From positions 75,739,023 through 75,803,022 of the forward strand of contig NC_070604.1 of assembly GCF_027172205.1 (NCBI RefSeq): a stretch of 64,000 nt of DNA, in the 5' to 3' direction. Below, one piece after another: positions 36,835 through 48,800 of the stretch. The stretch comes from Podarcis raffonei (lineage: Eukaryota; Chordata; Lepidosauria; Squamata; Lacertidae). Both the position numbers and the translations under genes were made by a program. Each line of letters begins with the position of its first letter. The first letter of the stretch is position 1. The notes beneath the pieces are model-generated. The model had not been told where the DNA came from. It did no database searches and saw only the letters and a program-made list of their open reading frames with translations.

Positions 36835-39800
36835 CTTTATTGTCAAATATATAACCTGTGTACAATGAAATTAACCAAGCCTCCCCCCCCAACACTCAGT
36901 CTCATTGCACTCTGTGTGCTTGTCGCACAACACACCAACCCCAAAAGTCAGTTGCACTATATTATTTTCCGTTCAGCAGCCTAACAGCCCACAGATAGAA
37001 ACTGTTTTTTAGCCTGTTGGTACCACTGATTATACTTCTATATCTCTTGCTCAAGGGTAGAAGATTAAAGAGGTCCTGGCTGGGGTGTGAATAATCCCTG
37101 ATAATTTTTCTCACTCTCCTAAGGCAACGATCCCTTGTGATGTCATCTAGCAGGCTCAGGGGACAGCCCATGATATCATGTGCTGTGTTCACCACCCTCT
37201 GTAACGACTTCCTGTCCGTGGCTGTCAAGCCAATGTACCACACTGTGATACAATATGAGAGGACAGTTTCTGTTGTGAATGAGTAGCAGGAGGTCATCAA
37301 TTGTTGTTTAACATTGTTCTTTCGCAAGACCCTGAGAAAATGGAGTCTCTGTTGGGCCTTCCTAACCACCTGAGTTATATTATTTTTCCAAGAGAGGTCT
37401 TCACTAAGGTAAACTCCCAGGAATTTAAAGGAAGAGACTAATTATTCAGGGGAAAACTTTTATTTTGGATGTTCATACTTCATAAGAACATGAGTTTATT
37501 GATGCTCTCCTTGACTAGGCACTGCTTTTTTGTTTTTCAGATCAAACTGTGGATTATGTAAAAAGTGTGAGATCTTTAGGACCTTTGTGTGAATCTCTTC
37601 ACTCACATCTACAATCCCTTACCAGGGAGCAATTTGAAGACCAGTTTGTGATCTGGTTCCAGTGGACAAACTGCTCAGAGGTATGACATAAGAGTCCAGA
37701 GGGCTAGATAGAGACCCTTACCTCTCTCTTTCTGTCCCTCTTGTGTGTATGTGCATGGACCAACACAGCTGCCTGTATTTTTGGACTCTCTTTTGTGGTG
37801 GTGCTTTGGTGCAGGCTCCCTCAACCTTGGCCCTCCAGATGTTTTTGGCCTACAACTCCCATGATCCCTAGCTAGCAGGACCAGTGGTCAGGGATGATGG
37901 GAATTGTAGTCTCAAAACATCTGGAGGGCCAAGGTTGAGGAAGCCTGCTGTAGTGGAACTTAGTAGCTCTCCACATGAGATTTACAGATAATTTATTTAA
38001 TTTAGATCTTGCCCTCTTTCTCAAAGGGCAGTAAATAACATCTTAAAAACATCTCAATACAAATACAGACTGGGAAAGATCTTGTCTCAAAAGGTCCTTA
38101 AAAGAGGAAGGTCTTCAGTAGGTGCCAAAAACTCAGTTGTGTTGGTGCCTGTTTAATTTTCAAGGCGCGGGAACTCCAAAGGGTAGATTAAACTAGGATA
38201 CAAATAATTTATTCTTTATGGAGTGGGAATACTCTTTCCTTTTGTAATACTTGAAATGGTAATAAAGAAATGCTTGTGAATTTTTGTTATTAACCTAAAC
38301 TGCATTTGTAAGTTTACATAGCTGTTCTGTTCTCTCGCTTTAAACGTGTTGTGCCACATGACTACCCTTGGTTTTCCTTTCTCCCAAACGGCAGGTATTT
38401 CTTGAAACGTTTGACGCTATAAAGAGTCCACATGCTACAGCCATTGCACTGAGCTTAATGAAGCTTACGGCATGTTTGGAACGAGCCTTGGGTGATGTAA
38501 GTGCCAAAATCTTCAGCTTTGCCAAGCTTTAGGTTAATGAGGTCTTTTTGCGCTGAAAGAAACATTGTCTCCCTTCTTTTTCTGATAATTTTAAGGTTGC
38601 AGGTTGAATATAATTTCCAGGTGGTTTCCACATTTAAGTGTTGTGAGATGCTTGCTTGCAGATGTTTACTGTGACCTTGTTCGCATGTCACTAAACTATA
38701 GTTGAACTAAACTGGTTTAAATGTGAACATGTAACCTGCTGGTACACACTGCTGAAATCGCAGATGCTTTGCTCCTCCCTTTCTCCTGCTATTCTGCTGG
38801 CAGCTTAGTAATGATACGGCTTAACTTTACATCTTAACTGGGGCTCATGCTTTGTTTCTGCGATAAGCCAAGAACAAACCTTAGCTGCTGGCAGCACAGT
38901 AAGAAGCTGCGGTTTTGTGCACATTCACATTTTTAAACCATAGTTTAGTGTAACTGTGGCTTAAAGGGACATGCAAAACAGACCTGTAGAAGTGTCTGCA
39001 GAAAGAACCAAGGATGTCACTTGTTGCCTATGTGAGCAGGGGATCCTACCATCTTGGATAAGCAGCAATGTGTCTGCCAGTGGTGCATGCCAATCACACT
39101 GTGTCTTCCAGAAGCAGGAGCTAGTGGGGCCTGGGACATTAGCTGTCATGATGAGGAGGAGCAACTGTGAACCCAAGGGGTGGAGGGAAGATGCTGGACC
39201 AGCCTCTTTCCCCCATTCCCTCCCTTAGTACTCTGAATAATAGGCTAGGATTGCTACATTGGAAGAAAAGGGATGTGGTTGTTAGAATTCCTGCTCCATG
39301 ATTGCAGTCATGGGATTTTTGTCTATCACATGACACTATATGTTTTGACTCCACAGAGTGGGAAGTGACGGAGACAGGATGTTTGTGGTACTGTGTTCGG
39401 TGAAGTGGGACTATTGTCCTTTGTTCTTTTTCTCATTGCTGTCTGATGCTAGAGAGAGAGGGAGCCATGTTACAGTGCTCCGTGTGTGTTTATATGTAAA
39501 TAAAGTAGATTAGCCAAAATGCTGAGTTGCCGAGATCTGTTACACATGATGTGCAAACTCTGTGGATCCCTAAGTGTGCCGTTGTCGGTTGGCATCTGTC
39601 GCTGTGATGTTCGGGGTGAAGAAAGCTTTTGAAGCTCCCGAACGATTGACCAGAAGGGAGAGAACAAGCCAGTCGGGCATGTGTCTCTGCCAGGGTCCTA
39701 CTCGAGTGTATGCTGAGCTCCTGACAGTGGTGGGGCAGAGGGAGGAGATGTCTAGCCTCTCATTTCCCTTCCTCCCCACACCCTTTGCTTGCCCGTGTGC

Positions 39801-42800
39801 AGAGCCTCCATGAATGGTTCCGGAAAGGGCAGCCAAAATGATCAAGGGGGTGGAGCAACTCCCCTATGAGGGAAGGTTTCAGCTTTGGGGACTTACAGCA
39901 TTAGAACTTGTAGACATCCAATGTTGGGATATTCAGGATGGGCAAAAGATAACACATCTTTACATAATAGTCCAGTAGCACCTTAGAAACCAACCAAGTT
40001 AGATCTGGGTATAAGCTTTCGTGTGCATGCACACTTCTTCAGATACCATGCATGCACACAAAAGCTTATACCCAGAACTAACTTAGTTGGTCTCTAAGGT
40101 GCTACTGGACTATTTTTTATTTTTTTATTTTGACTGCGTCAGACCAACACGACTACCTATCTGAACCCACATCTTCACCCAGTGAATGGTTGGTCACTTT
40201 GAGAACAGGATGCTGGACTATTCTTATTATTAAAAAGTAACTCACTTAAAGGAGCCCTTCTCGTAAGTTTTAAGAGATTAAAATCATCTTGCTTTTCTTT
40301 CTATTTTCCTGTGCTAATAGCTGTTTTTTTTTGTTTTGTTCAGAAACATTCCTAAGTTTCGGTTCAGTCCTTTTTCTTCATAGTGCCCTGTAAGCAAAAG
40401 CTCCTATTGCTAATTTTATGTCATACTCTCAGATTGATGGGATGCTTTTATTTTGTGCCGTATTGTTAAACTCATTCACTGGTAGTCAAGGTCTGGGCAT
40501 GTGTGTGAAAGAGTGTTCAAAAAAGAGAGACTTTTGGTTGCTTATGGAAAATCCCTGCATACTTCATCAAGAATTTCATTTTGATCGACTTGTCAGCAAG
40601 ACATGGAAAACTAAAACCTGGGATCCCTGGTTTGTAGATTTTGTTTTTAATGATTCTACTGGGTAACTAAGTAGCATGTCTGTGGAATATCCTCAGCCAA
40701 GTACTGTTTAATGGACCTTTGTCTTTATGTATGATGATGTATTATTGCTCCTTATCCAGTCCTGCTCTACACTACTTGTGGACTGGGCAAAGCCACTGAG
40801 CATCAGAATTGCATTTTTACTAATGAACAAGTTCCACCAGTTTCAGTGGGACTAGTAAATCTGTTTAGGATTGCATTACATGTCCCCTCCCCGCTTTTCC
40901 ATTACTTGTCCCTTTGTCAAGAACATCAGTCGTACGTTCTTAATCCATTGATGTTCAGTAATCTTGGACTGGTGCTAGAGATGCTTGGGTAGGATTCACA
41001 TCTTCTTTCCTGACAGATAAAATCAAGGTTTACATAGGTTCCCTTTGTCCTTTCTCTGACCAAGTCAGGCCCTTGGTCCATCTAGTTCAGTATTGTCTGT
41101 GTTGACTGGCGATGGCTCTCCAGGATTTTAGACCTGGGATATTTGCAGCCCTGCCTGGAGATGCCAGGGACTGATTGTTTTCCAGAGTTGCCTTAACTTG
41201 AGATTATTCTTTTAAACAAAAAAGAGAGAAATGTTTTGCACAATACTTTAAACAAGTAAATTGATTTTGCATGTTTTGAGAAGGCAAAATGTGTTCTCTT
41301 GTTTTGATCTCCAGGTGTTCTTATTAATTGGCAAAGACTGTCCTTTTCTCCTACGAGACTTGCTTGTGTCTCAGGAACTTGCCACAGTCTTTGGGCAGTC
41401 AGTGGTGAGTGTCTTGCATGTGGTGTTTATATTTATTCACAAGCTTTTAATTTTTGTCCATTTAATACTCTCAGTGTCATTGCTGCTTAAATTACTATGG
41501 AATGCGAGAGCTCCAGACCTTTTGACGGGTATTGTTTCTAGGAGCCTGTGAAACTCTTCTTTTCTACTACTTTGTGCCCAGTGAAGAGGTTTTAGAGGGC
41601 AGGAGCTGTGGGTGTGCTGAAACCCAACATCAGCACCTGACATTTGCTAGGGCCTGCCAGGGCTGATGCCTTGCCGTTTCCCCCACCCACCGGCCTCCAC
41701 TTCAACAGTGGAGTGGCCCAAATGCAATGAGTTGCAAGCCCAGCTTGTCACAGCAACACTGAGCAAGTAGCAATGGTTACGCAGCGGCGGTAATGCTATG
41801 ATGGGCCAGAATCCGGCTCATTACAGCCCTGTTACTGCCATATAAGTCCTTAGGTGAGAGGGAGACTGGTGGTTGCCCCATGCCTTTGTGCTCAGGTGGG
41901 AACAAATGCAAATTGGAGGCTGCAGTAGTACCACCACTTGGAGGCCAAAGTGACAGCATCTGTTTGTCTCATTCAGCTCTCTGGGGGCGGCTTGCACACC
42001 AGCAATAGCCTGTCCAAGGTCCTTAAAAATCTGGAGCTGTTTGTATGTCCAGAGCAGCCCCTCTCCTCCAATCCATGACACTGATGTTATGTCAAAGTTT
42101 GAATCCGTTTCCTATATTTTGTTAAAATTAGATGGATGTTTTCAGAGTGTTCGTTGGATCTCCGGATGGTCTCAATCTTCGTAATATTCTGTGGCATGGA
42201 TTTGCATCACCCCAGGAAATTCCTGTGAAGTAAGGCTGCAAGTTATTTATTTGTGGATGGGATTTTTTGTGGGGTGAGTTGTTTCTTTCTTACTGGTCAT
42301 AGCAGGAACACAGTTGCACCACTGGAAGAATGCTGGATGAGTCCGCTGTCCTGCAGAGGATTAGGCTGCTCATATCCCACTGAAGATACAAAGCACTTGA
42401 ACTGAGAGCAGGATTGCAGCCTTACTCTTTAAGTTTCCCACACACTATTGCTTGGGAGATGTTTTAACAGTGTGTTTCTAGATCAGCCTTCGCCCACCTG
42501 TGTGCTGTCTGGGGCTAAGGGAAGTTGTAGTCCATCAACATCTGGAGGGGCACCAGGTTGGCAAAGCCTGTTCTGGACGTTTCTAATTTTATTGTATATC
42601 ATAATTTGCCTAGATATTCCTCTATGCTGCTTTGTTTAACGGCACGATTGGGACAACTGCTAAAGACTTACCTCCAGCAAACTCAGTCTACTTTAGTTCA
42701 TCGACCTTACGTATCTTTCAGCAACTTGAAAGAGCTGCACGTTTTTCCAGGTGAGCATGTTTGTTGCAGCTCACCATTTGTAAAGGTTTACTCGGATGTA

Positions 42801-45800
42801 TTATGCTTCTTGAACATTTTCTGTTTTGCCCAGATCCAGAGACTTCAGTCTTTGTGGAAAAGCAGGTTTATGGGTGCAAGTTGTGTACTGGGTGTTAAGA
42901 AATCTGTTGTAAGGAAAATGCCAGTGTGTGCCTGACACAGTCCTGTCCAGCTTTAAGAAAACCTCAGACATTTAAAAACCATGCTGTTCTAACAAGCATT
43001 TTTAAGATCTAGTGACCATTTAAGCTTGGGAACCATCTAAGCCTACAGATGGATGAATCTGTCTATTTCAGTTCCTCTCAATTTTTCATTATTCCATTCT
43101 TAAGTTCAGTTCTCCATTTTAGTTTCAGTTTGCAAAGGGTTTTTTTTAAAAAAAAAAATCAGCAGCATTTCAGTGCACTTTCCTCCTAGTATATACATTT
43201 GTAAAGGCAGACTCCACTAATAGGCTTTTTTGTAGGTTATTTTCACTAATATATATGCATCATTAATGCAGCGGTAAGGTGCCACTTCTCGTTTCTTTGC
43301 TATGGGCCTCACTGAGCAGCAACATTAGAGCTCACCATTTAACTCTGAAATGTTTCTACATATTTAACTGAAGAGCTGTTGGGCTACAGATCTTCCTCTG
43401 GTGGTTGGGGTCTAGGAAGAAATGGTTTGTCTCTGTTTCTTCTTTTTTCAGTCTTAAATTCACTTCAGCAAATTTCCTCTTCATCCAAGGTCAAATTTAA
43501 CACGTCTTGTTACTCCCATCCAAGGTGACAAAGTTTTATACCCCAAGTTCTTTTCTGTTGCTTGTAGATCTTAATCATGAATTGTTGTCCTTGGCTGATG
43601 AATTAGTAATCAAATCAAATATTGTATTAAGAACCATGTTGCCTTTTTGGATTACTGCACTATCGTCATTTAGACAATGCAGGTAAGAAGTGTAGCATTT
43701 TTTCCTAGTCTTCTTTTTTGAAATATCTATAAAACCAGTTAAAGCACAGATTTATTCAGGGCTTTTTTCTGGGGGGATGCAGGGGTACGCATACCCCTAA
43801 ACATTTTGTGAATCTAAGTTTGGCTTCATTGAGGGGCAGTAGAGTACCCCTAAACATTGTTTTTTTATAGGAAAAAAAGCACTGGATTTATTTATATTAG
43901 GATCCTGGACACCATCTGTTCAATTTGCAGCCTTGCTTGCCTGTTTGTCATTGGTTGCCACATTCAAGTAGCCCAAGCAATGAAATGTGATATGTAAGAG
44001 CTATGACTACCCTACTATGGGAACATAGGAATCTTCTTACTACTGAGTCAGAAGATTGGGCCATCTAGCTTTCTAATGTCTACACTGCCCTGAAGCAGCT
44101 CTCAAGGGTTTCCAATGGAGAGCCCTTCTCAGCACTACCTAGAGATGTCGGAGGACAGTCTCGAACCTCCTACCTGCGAAGCAAATGCTATACCACTGAG
44201 CTTCAGTGCTATCATGAAAGCAGCTCTTGCTTTCCACAAAGAGGTCACACAGGGTTCTGCACCATCAAGGTCTCATTTGAAATACTTTGATGTAAAAATG
44301 CTCCCTTGATATTTAAGTCCAGAGTGCCCAGGGACAGAGCGCAGAGTCAAAGAGTTTCCCCATTTCCTCAAGCAGCCGCTTGGATGCCCCAGGCTCAGAG
44401 CTGGATTTAGGTTTGATGAGGCCCTAAGTTACTGAAGTTAATGGGGCCCTTTATATGTCAACAACAAAGTGTCACTGTTTTTTGTGTTGAATGTATGCTG
44501 TATGGTAATTTATGGACCTAATAGGTATCTAAAGCCATTTGCACGTGTTGCCATGCAACCAGTCCATGCAGAATGTAGGCATCCTATATATAGAAATGAG
44601 CAAACCTGTGATATTTTAGGGAGCAGGCTAGCAGGCAGGGCCCATTACTTACATCATAGGAGCCTACACAACACAAAATACTTTTGCTGTATGTAGTTTT
44701 TATTTTATTTTATTTGTTTTTTATCTTATATTTTGGAAATGTACATCCAGTGTTTTTTTCCTTTAATTTTTTTTTGGGGGGGGGGGCAAGAGAGTGGGGC
44801 CCTAAGTTATAGCTTGTTTAGTTTATACGTAAATCCGGCACTGCCCAGGCTTCTATGCTTCTCTGAAACCAAAGGCTATAGCAGGGGTTCCCAGTCTTTG
44901 GGGGCTGATGAACACATTTGGAATTTTGTCAAGTCTTAAGGTGGTCTCACTAAACGTTTGCTATGGGAAAATGTGCCCCCCAAAGACTGGGAACCCTCAT
45001 AAAATAGCTGTAGAAATGAGTAAACACTGCTGTTCACTCACTCACTCCCCATCCCTGCGATTGCATACTGCTTCCACTCCTTGTGCCTTTATTTCAAATA
45101 TCTGAGACAACAATATCCAGCCTGAATGAGGCTTGTTAGGTTCATATGTTTCAGTTTTTCATGAAAGAAGAGAAATGTGTAGTGGAAATCAATCTTGCTG
45201 TAATATTTCTTTCAGGTATGCGGACTGTGTTATACTGTTACTACCTCAGCTGGAGAGTGGACTTAGGTTGCTTTTCACAAAAGTTAATAAATGTCCTAGC
45301 AGACTAATGACGGCTGAGGTAATTTTTTTTCTTTTTCTTTTCTTTTCTTTTCTTAAAAAAAAAACATTTAATTTTCAGATTTTAAAATTTACAAACAATT
45401 GTCACACAACCAAAACAAAAAGAGAATTCCATAAATTCCCAAGGACTTCCCTCCTCACCTTTGTGGGTCCTTATGTTAACTTTTTTCTTCCTGCATCTTC
45501 TCTATTAATTCAATTCTATTAAATCTCATTTACAACCATAGTCCAACGTTAAACTACAAGTGTCATTCCAGTCCTACTAATAATTTTAATTGTTTACAAC
45601 GATGGCTGAGGTAATTCCCCCCCCCCCTTGTTGGTCACTTCTAAAAAAAACACCTCTAGTCACATTTACCTAGAATCTGTTATTAACTGGTACCACATAA
45701 TGGTCCAGTTTGAATGTACAGTTCCCAGCTTGATAAACCGTAGTTTGGTAGCCAGGAATGAATGATGAGATCACATTCCCTGCCTATTCCCTTCCTCAGT

Positions 45801-48800
45801 ACATGGAGTCTGGTTAGCTTGAACCACAGTTTCCTCTTAATAGAGGGTAAAAATCAGCTGAGCGCTGGGATAGTGAGCAATTTTATTTTGATTTGTTCAT
45901 TATTTAGAGTCTTGTGGAAATTGTCTTGGAGGGGAACTGGGGTCTCCCAGCAACTCTCATCACCCTTAACAAACTACAGCTCCCAGAATTCTTTGGGCGA
46001 AGCTACAACTGTTTAAAGTGGTATCATAGCACTTTAAATTGTTGTGTGAATGTGGCCAGAGTATGACTTAATTTAAATCAACCTGTGTTTTCCCTCCAGA
46101 AATTAAACAGTTGTAACATTTTTATTTTCTCTTTCTAGTCATCTTCTCTTTATACCACTTTCGATGAGGTAGGTTGACCATGTGGTTCATTGGAGTACGT
46201 GACATGATACTAGGGTCGCGGGTGGCACTGTGGTCTAAACCACTGAGCCTCTTGGGCTTGCCAGTCAGAAGGTTGGTGGTTCGAATCCCCACGATGGGGT
46301 GAGCTCCCATTGCTCTGTCCCAGCTCCTGCCAACCTAGCAGTTCGAAAGCATGCCAGTACAAGTAGATAAATAGGTACTGCTGTGGCAGGAAGGTAAACA
46401 GTGTTTCCGTGCGCTCTGACATTTGTCATGGTCTTCTGTGTGCCAGAAGCAGTTTAGTCCTGCTGGCCACATGACCCAGAAAGCTGTCTGGACAAACGCT
46501 GGCTCCCTCGGCCTGAAAGCGAGATGAGCGCCGCAACCCCATAGTCACGTTTGACTGAACAACTGTCCAGGAGTCCTATACCTTTTACCTTTTGACATGA
46601 TACTATAGTCGGTTGGTTGAAGTAGTAAGATTTTTTTAGAAAATGACATGCTAATTATAAAAAAAAATTTTTTCAAAATGCAGGATGCCTTATCAAGATG
46701 TCTTAGTTATAAAGCTTTATATTAATAAAACAGTCTGGCAGTCTTCAGTGTTTGGGTTATTTGACATTTGTATCTATTTTTTATATCTAGATGCTAGCAA
46801 AACAGTTGTATAATGAAGAAGCCAATCAGCTTCCTTTAGTTCTTGGTGAATCAGCAATGGTAAGATGATGGATTTTGGCTTATTGAATTAAAAATAAAAA
46901 GCCCATAGCCTTCTAGGGCTCATTTATTGAGTAATAAGTGCCAGTAGAGCTTACTTCTGAGTTGACATTGCATAGGACTGCACTTGTGGGTATTTTGTAA
47001 TAAGGCAACTCACACTTCCAACACGGCTGGGCTATCTTGGGTGAGCACAATGTTAATTTTTATAACGTTAATTCATTATTATGTTAATTCATGCAGCGCT
47101 AAGGTATAAGTAACTCTTTCAATACTGTAGGACTCATGTACCTAAACTTACATTCTCTATGAAGCAAGCAGTTCAGTGCTGAATATTTGCAGCATGGATA
47201 GAATTAAAAGATCATTAGAATGCTTTAGTATGGAAAAACGTTAAATGGTGATAATGAAGTCAGCAATGCTGACAGGGATGTCACCTTTGCTGGTTTTGAA
47301 ACTCTTCAACAGGGATTTTGTATGTTGCATCCTAATAGTGAAAGGGATTAATGTTGTATAAGAGACTATTTTCCATTTGCAGATCTGCACACAAGTTGGC
47401 ATGTGCTCTGGCAGCTCTAAGCAATTGAACAATGAGAAATAATGACTTCTCAAATGAGCAGATTTTCATAATCATCTATATCAGAAACTTAACTTCCAGT
47501 AGCATTTTGCTCTTGTAGATGGGAAGCAAACAAATGTTTGCTCTGGTTTTATTTCCACCCTCTCTGGATTGGATCTAGAAACACTTTTCTACATATCAAA
47601 GGCACCTTGCCTGCATAGAAGGGCCTTTTCTTTTCTTTTTACATTTCACATACTTGTCTTGTTTTTGTAGGAATTTCTTTGGGATTTCTTGAACCACCAA
47701 GAAGGCCCACGTGTTAGAGATCATCTGAGCCATGGAGAGAGCAGCTTGAATGTCTTCCCGAGAGAAATAGCCAATTCGATTCTTGCATTTTCTATTACCC
47801 TCCTGTGCAGATTTTCCAAAGGTGACATAGCTGCAGTCAAGGTAGGGGCCTGTTTTGGTGCAGCAAGACCTATTTATGTTAAACCGATGCTTCCTTATAC
47901 CCAAAATCCAGAAAGATCTGGATTTGAAGACTATCTTATCCCTCTATCATATGACTTACAGGCATTTCTTTTATGGGCAGAGTGAACAGGATCCAAAGTG
48001 CCATGCATGGTTCCACTTTTTACAACTCGTCTGTCATGTTCCCTAAAAAGTTACCTCAGAAGGTCTGGAGACCCTCCTGAGTAGAATCTGATTTTGTATT
48101 AGGAGCTACTTCCAGAAGAGAAACTCGGCAATCCCTCTGTGTCTCTAAACCAGGCTTCCTCAAACTCGGCCCTCCAGATGTTTTGAGACTACAGTTCCCA
48201 TCATCCCTGACCACTGGTCCTGCTAGCTAAGAATGATGGGAGTTGTAGGCCAAAAGCATCTGGAGGGCCGAGGTTGAGGAAGCCTTCCCTAAAGAAATGC
48301 CTTGGGATACATGCATGGGCCTCTTTGGATTGTGGCCAGTGAGCTACAGCTGTAGTATAGACCAACCTTCTCGAACCTGGTGCCATCCACATATTTTGGT
48401 CTACAGCTGCTACCATTCGAGGCCAGTGGCCTGATGGGAACTGTAGTCCAAAAAATCTGGAGGGCAGCAAATTGAGGAAGACCGTACTGTAGATATCTTA
48501 CATTATGTAAGCTATCTTAACATTGGAAAGATAGGAGCCATCCCTGTTCTGCTGTCCTAATATTTCTGTCAAATGGTTTTTATTTCTTTTATTCTTTAGC
48601 ATGCAGGGTTTTTCAGTTTGCTCTTCATCCATTCATTCTGGCTTATGTTACTAGATCTGTAAATACTGAAACAGATCTACGATCAAAATGGGCCTGGGAT
48701 ATGGGATCTTTAACCCTTTTCACTCATGCTGCCCCTCCCCAAGATATTAGCCCTTCCGCAGCGAAAACAAAGGATGATTTAGATTGGGGGAAATGGAGGG

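Noticed and set aside
40418-40666. 82-codon plus-strand open frame in ERMARD intron 4
   Set aside because: No acceptor/donor in frame and no match to ERMARD, whose exons 4 and 5 join directly.
46220-46300. tRNA gene (A and B box present)
   Set aside because: It is the tRNA-like head of a SINE with SINE body and tail; same for 50390, 32600 and 61774 (minus).
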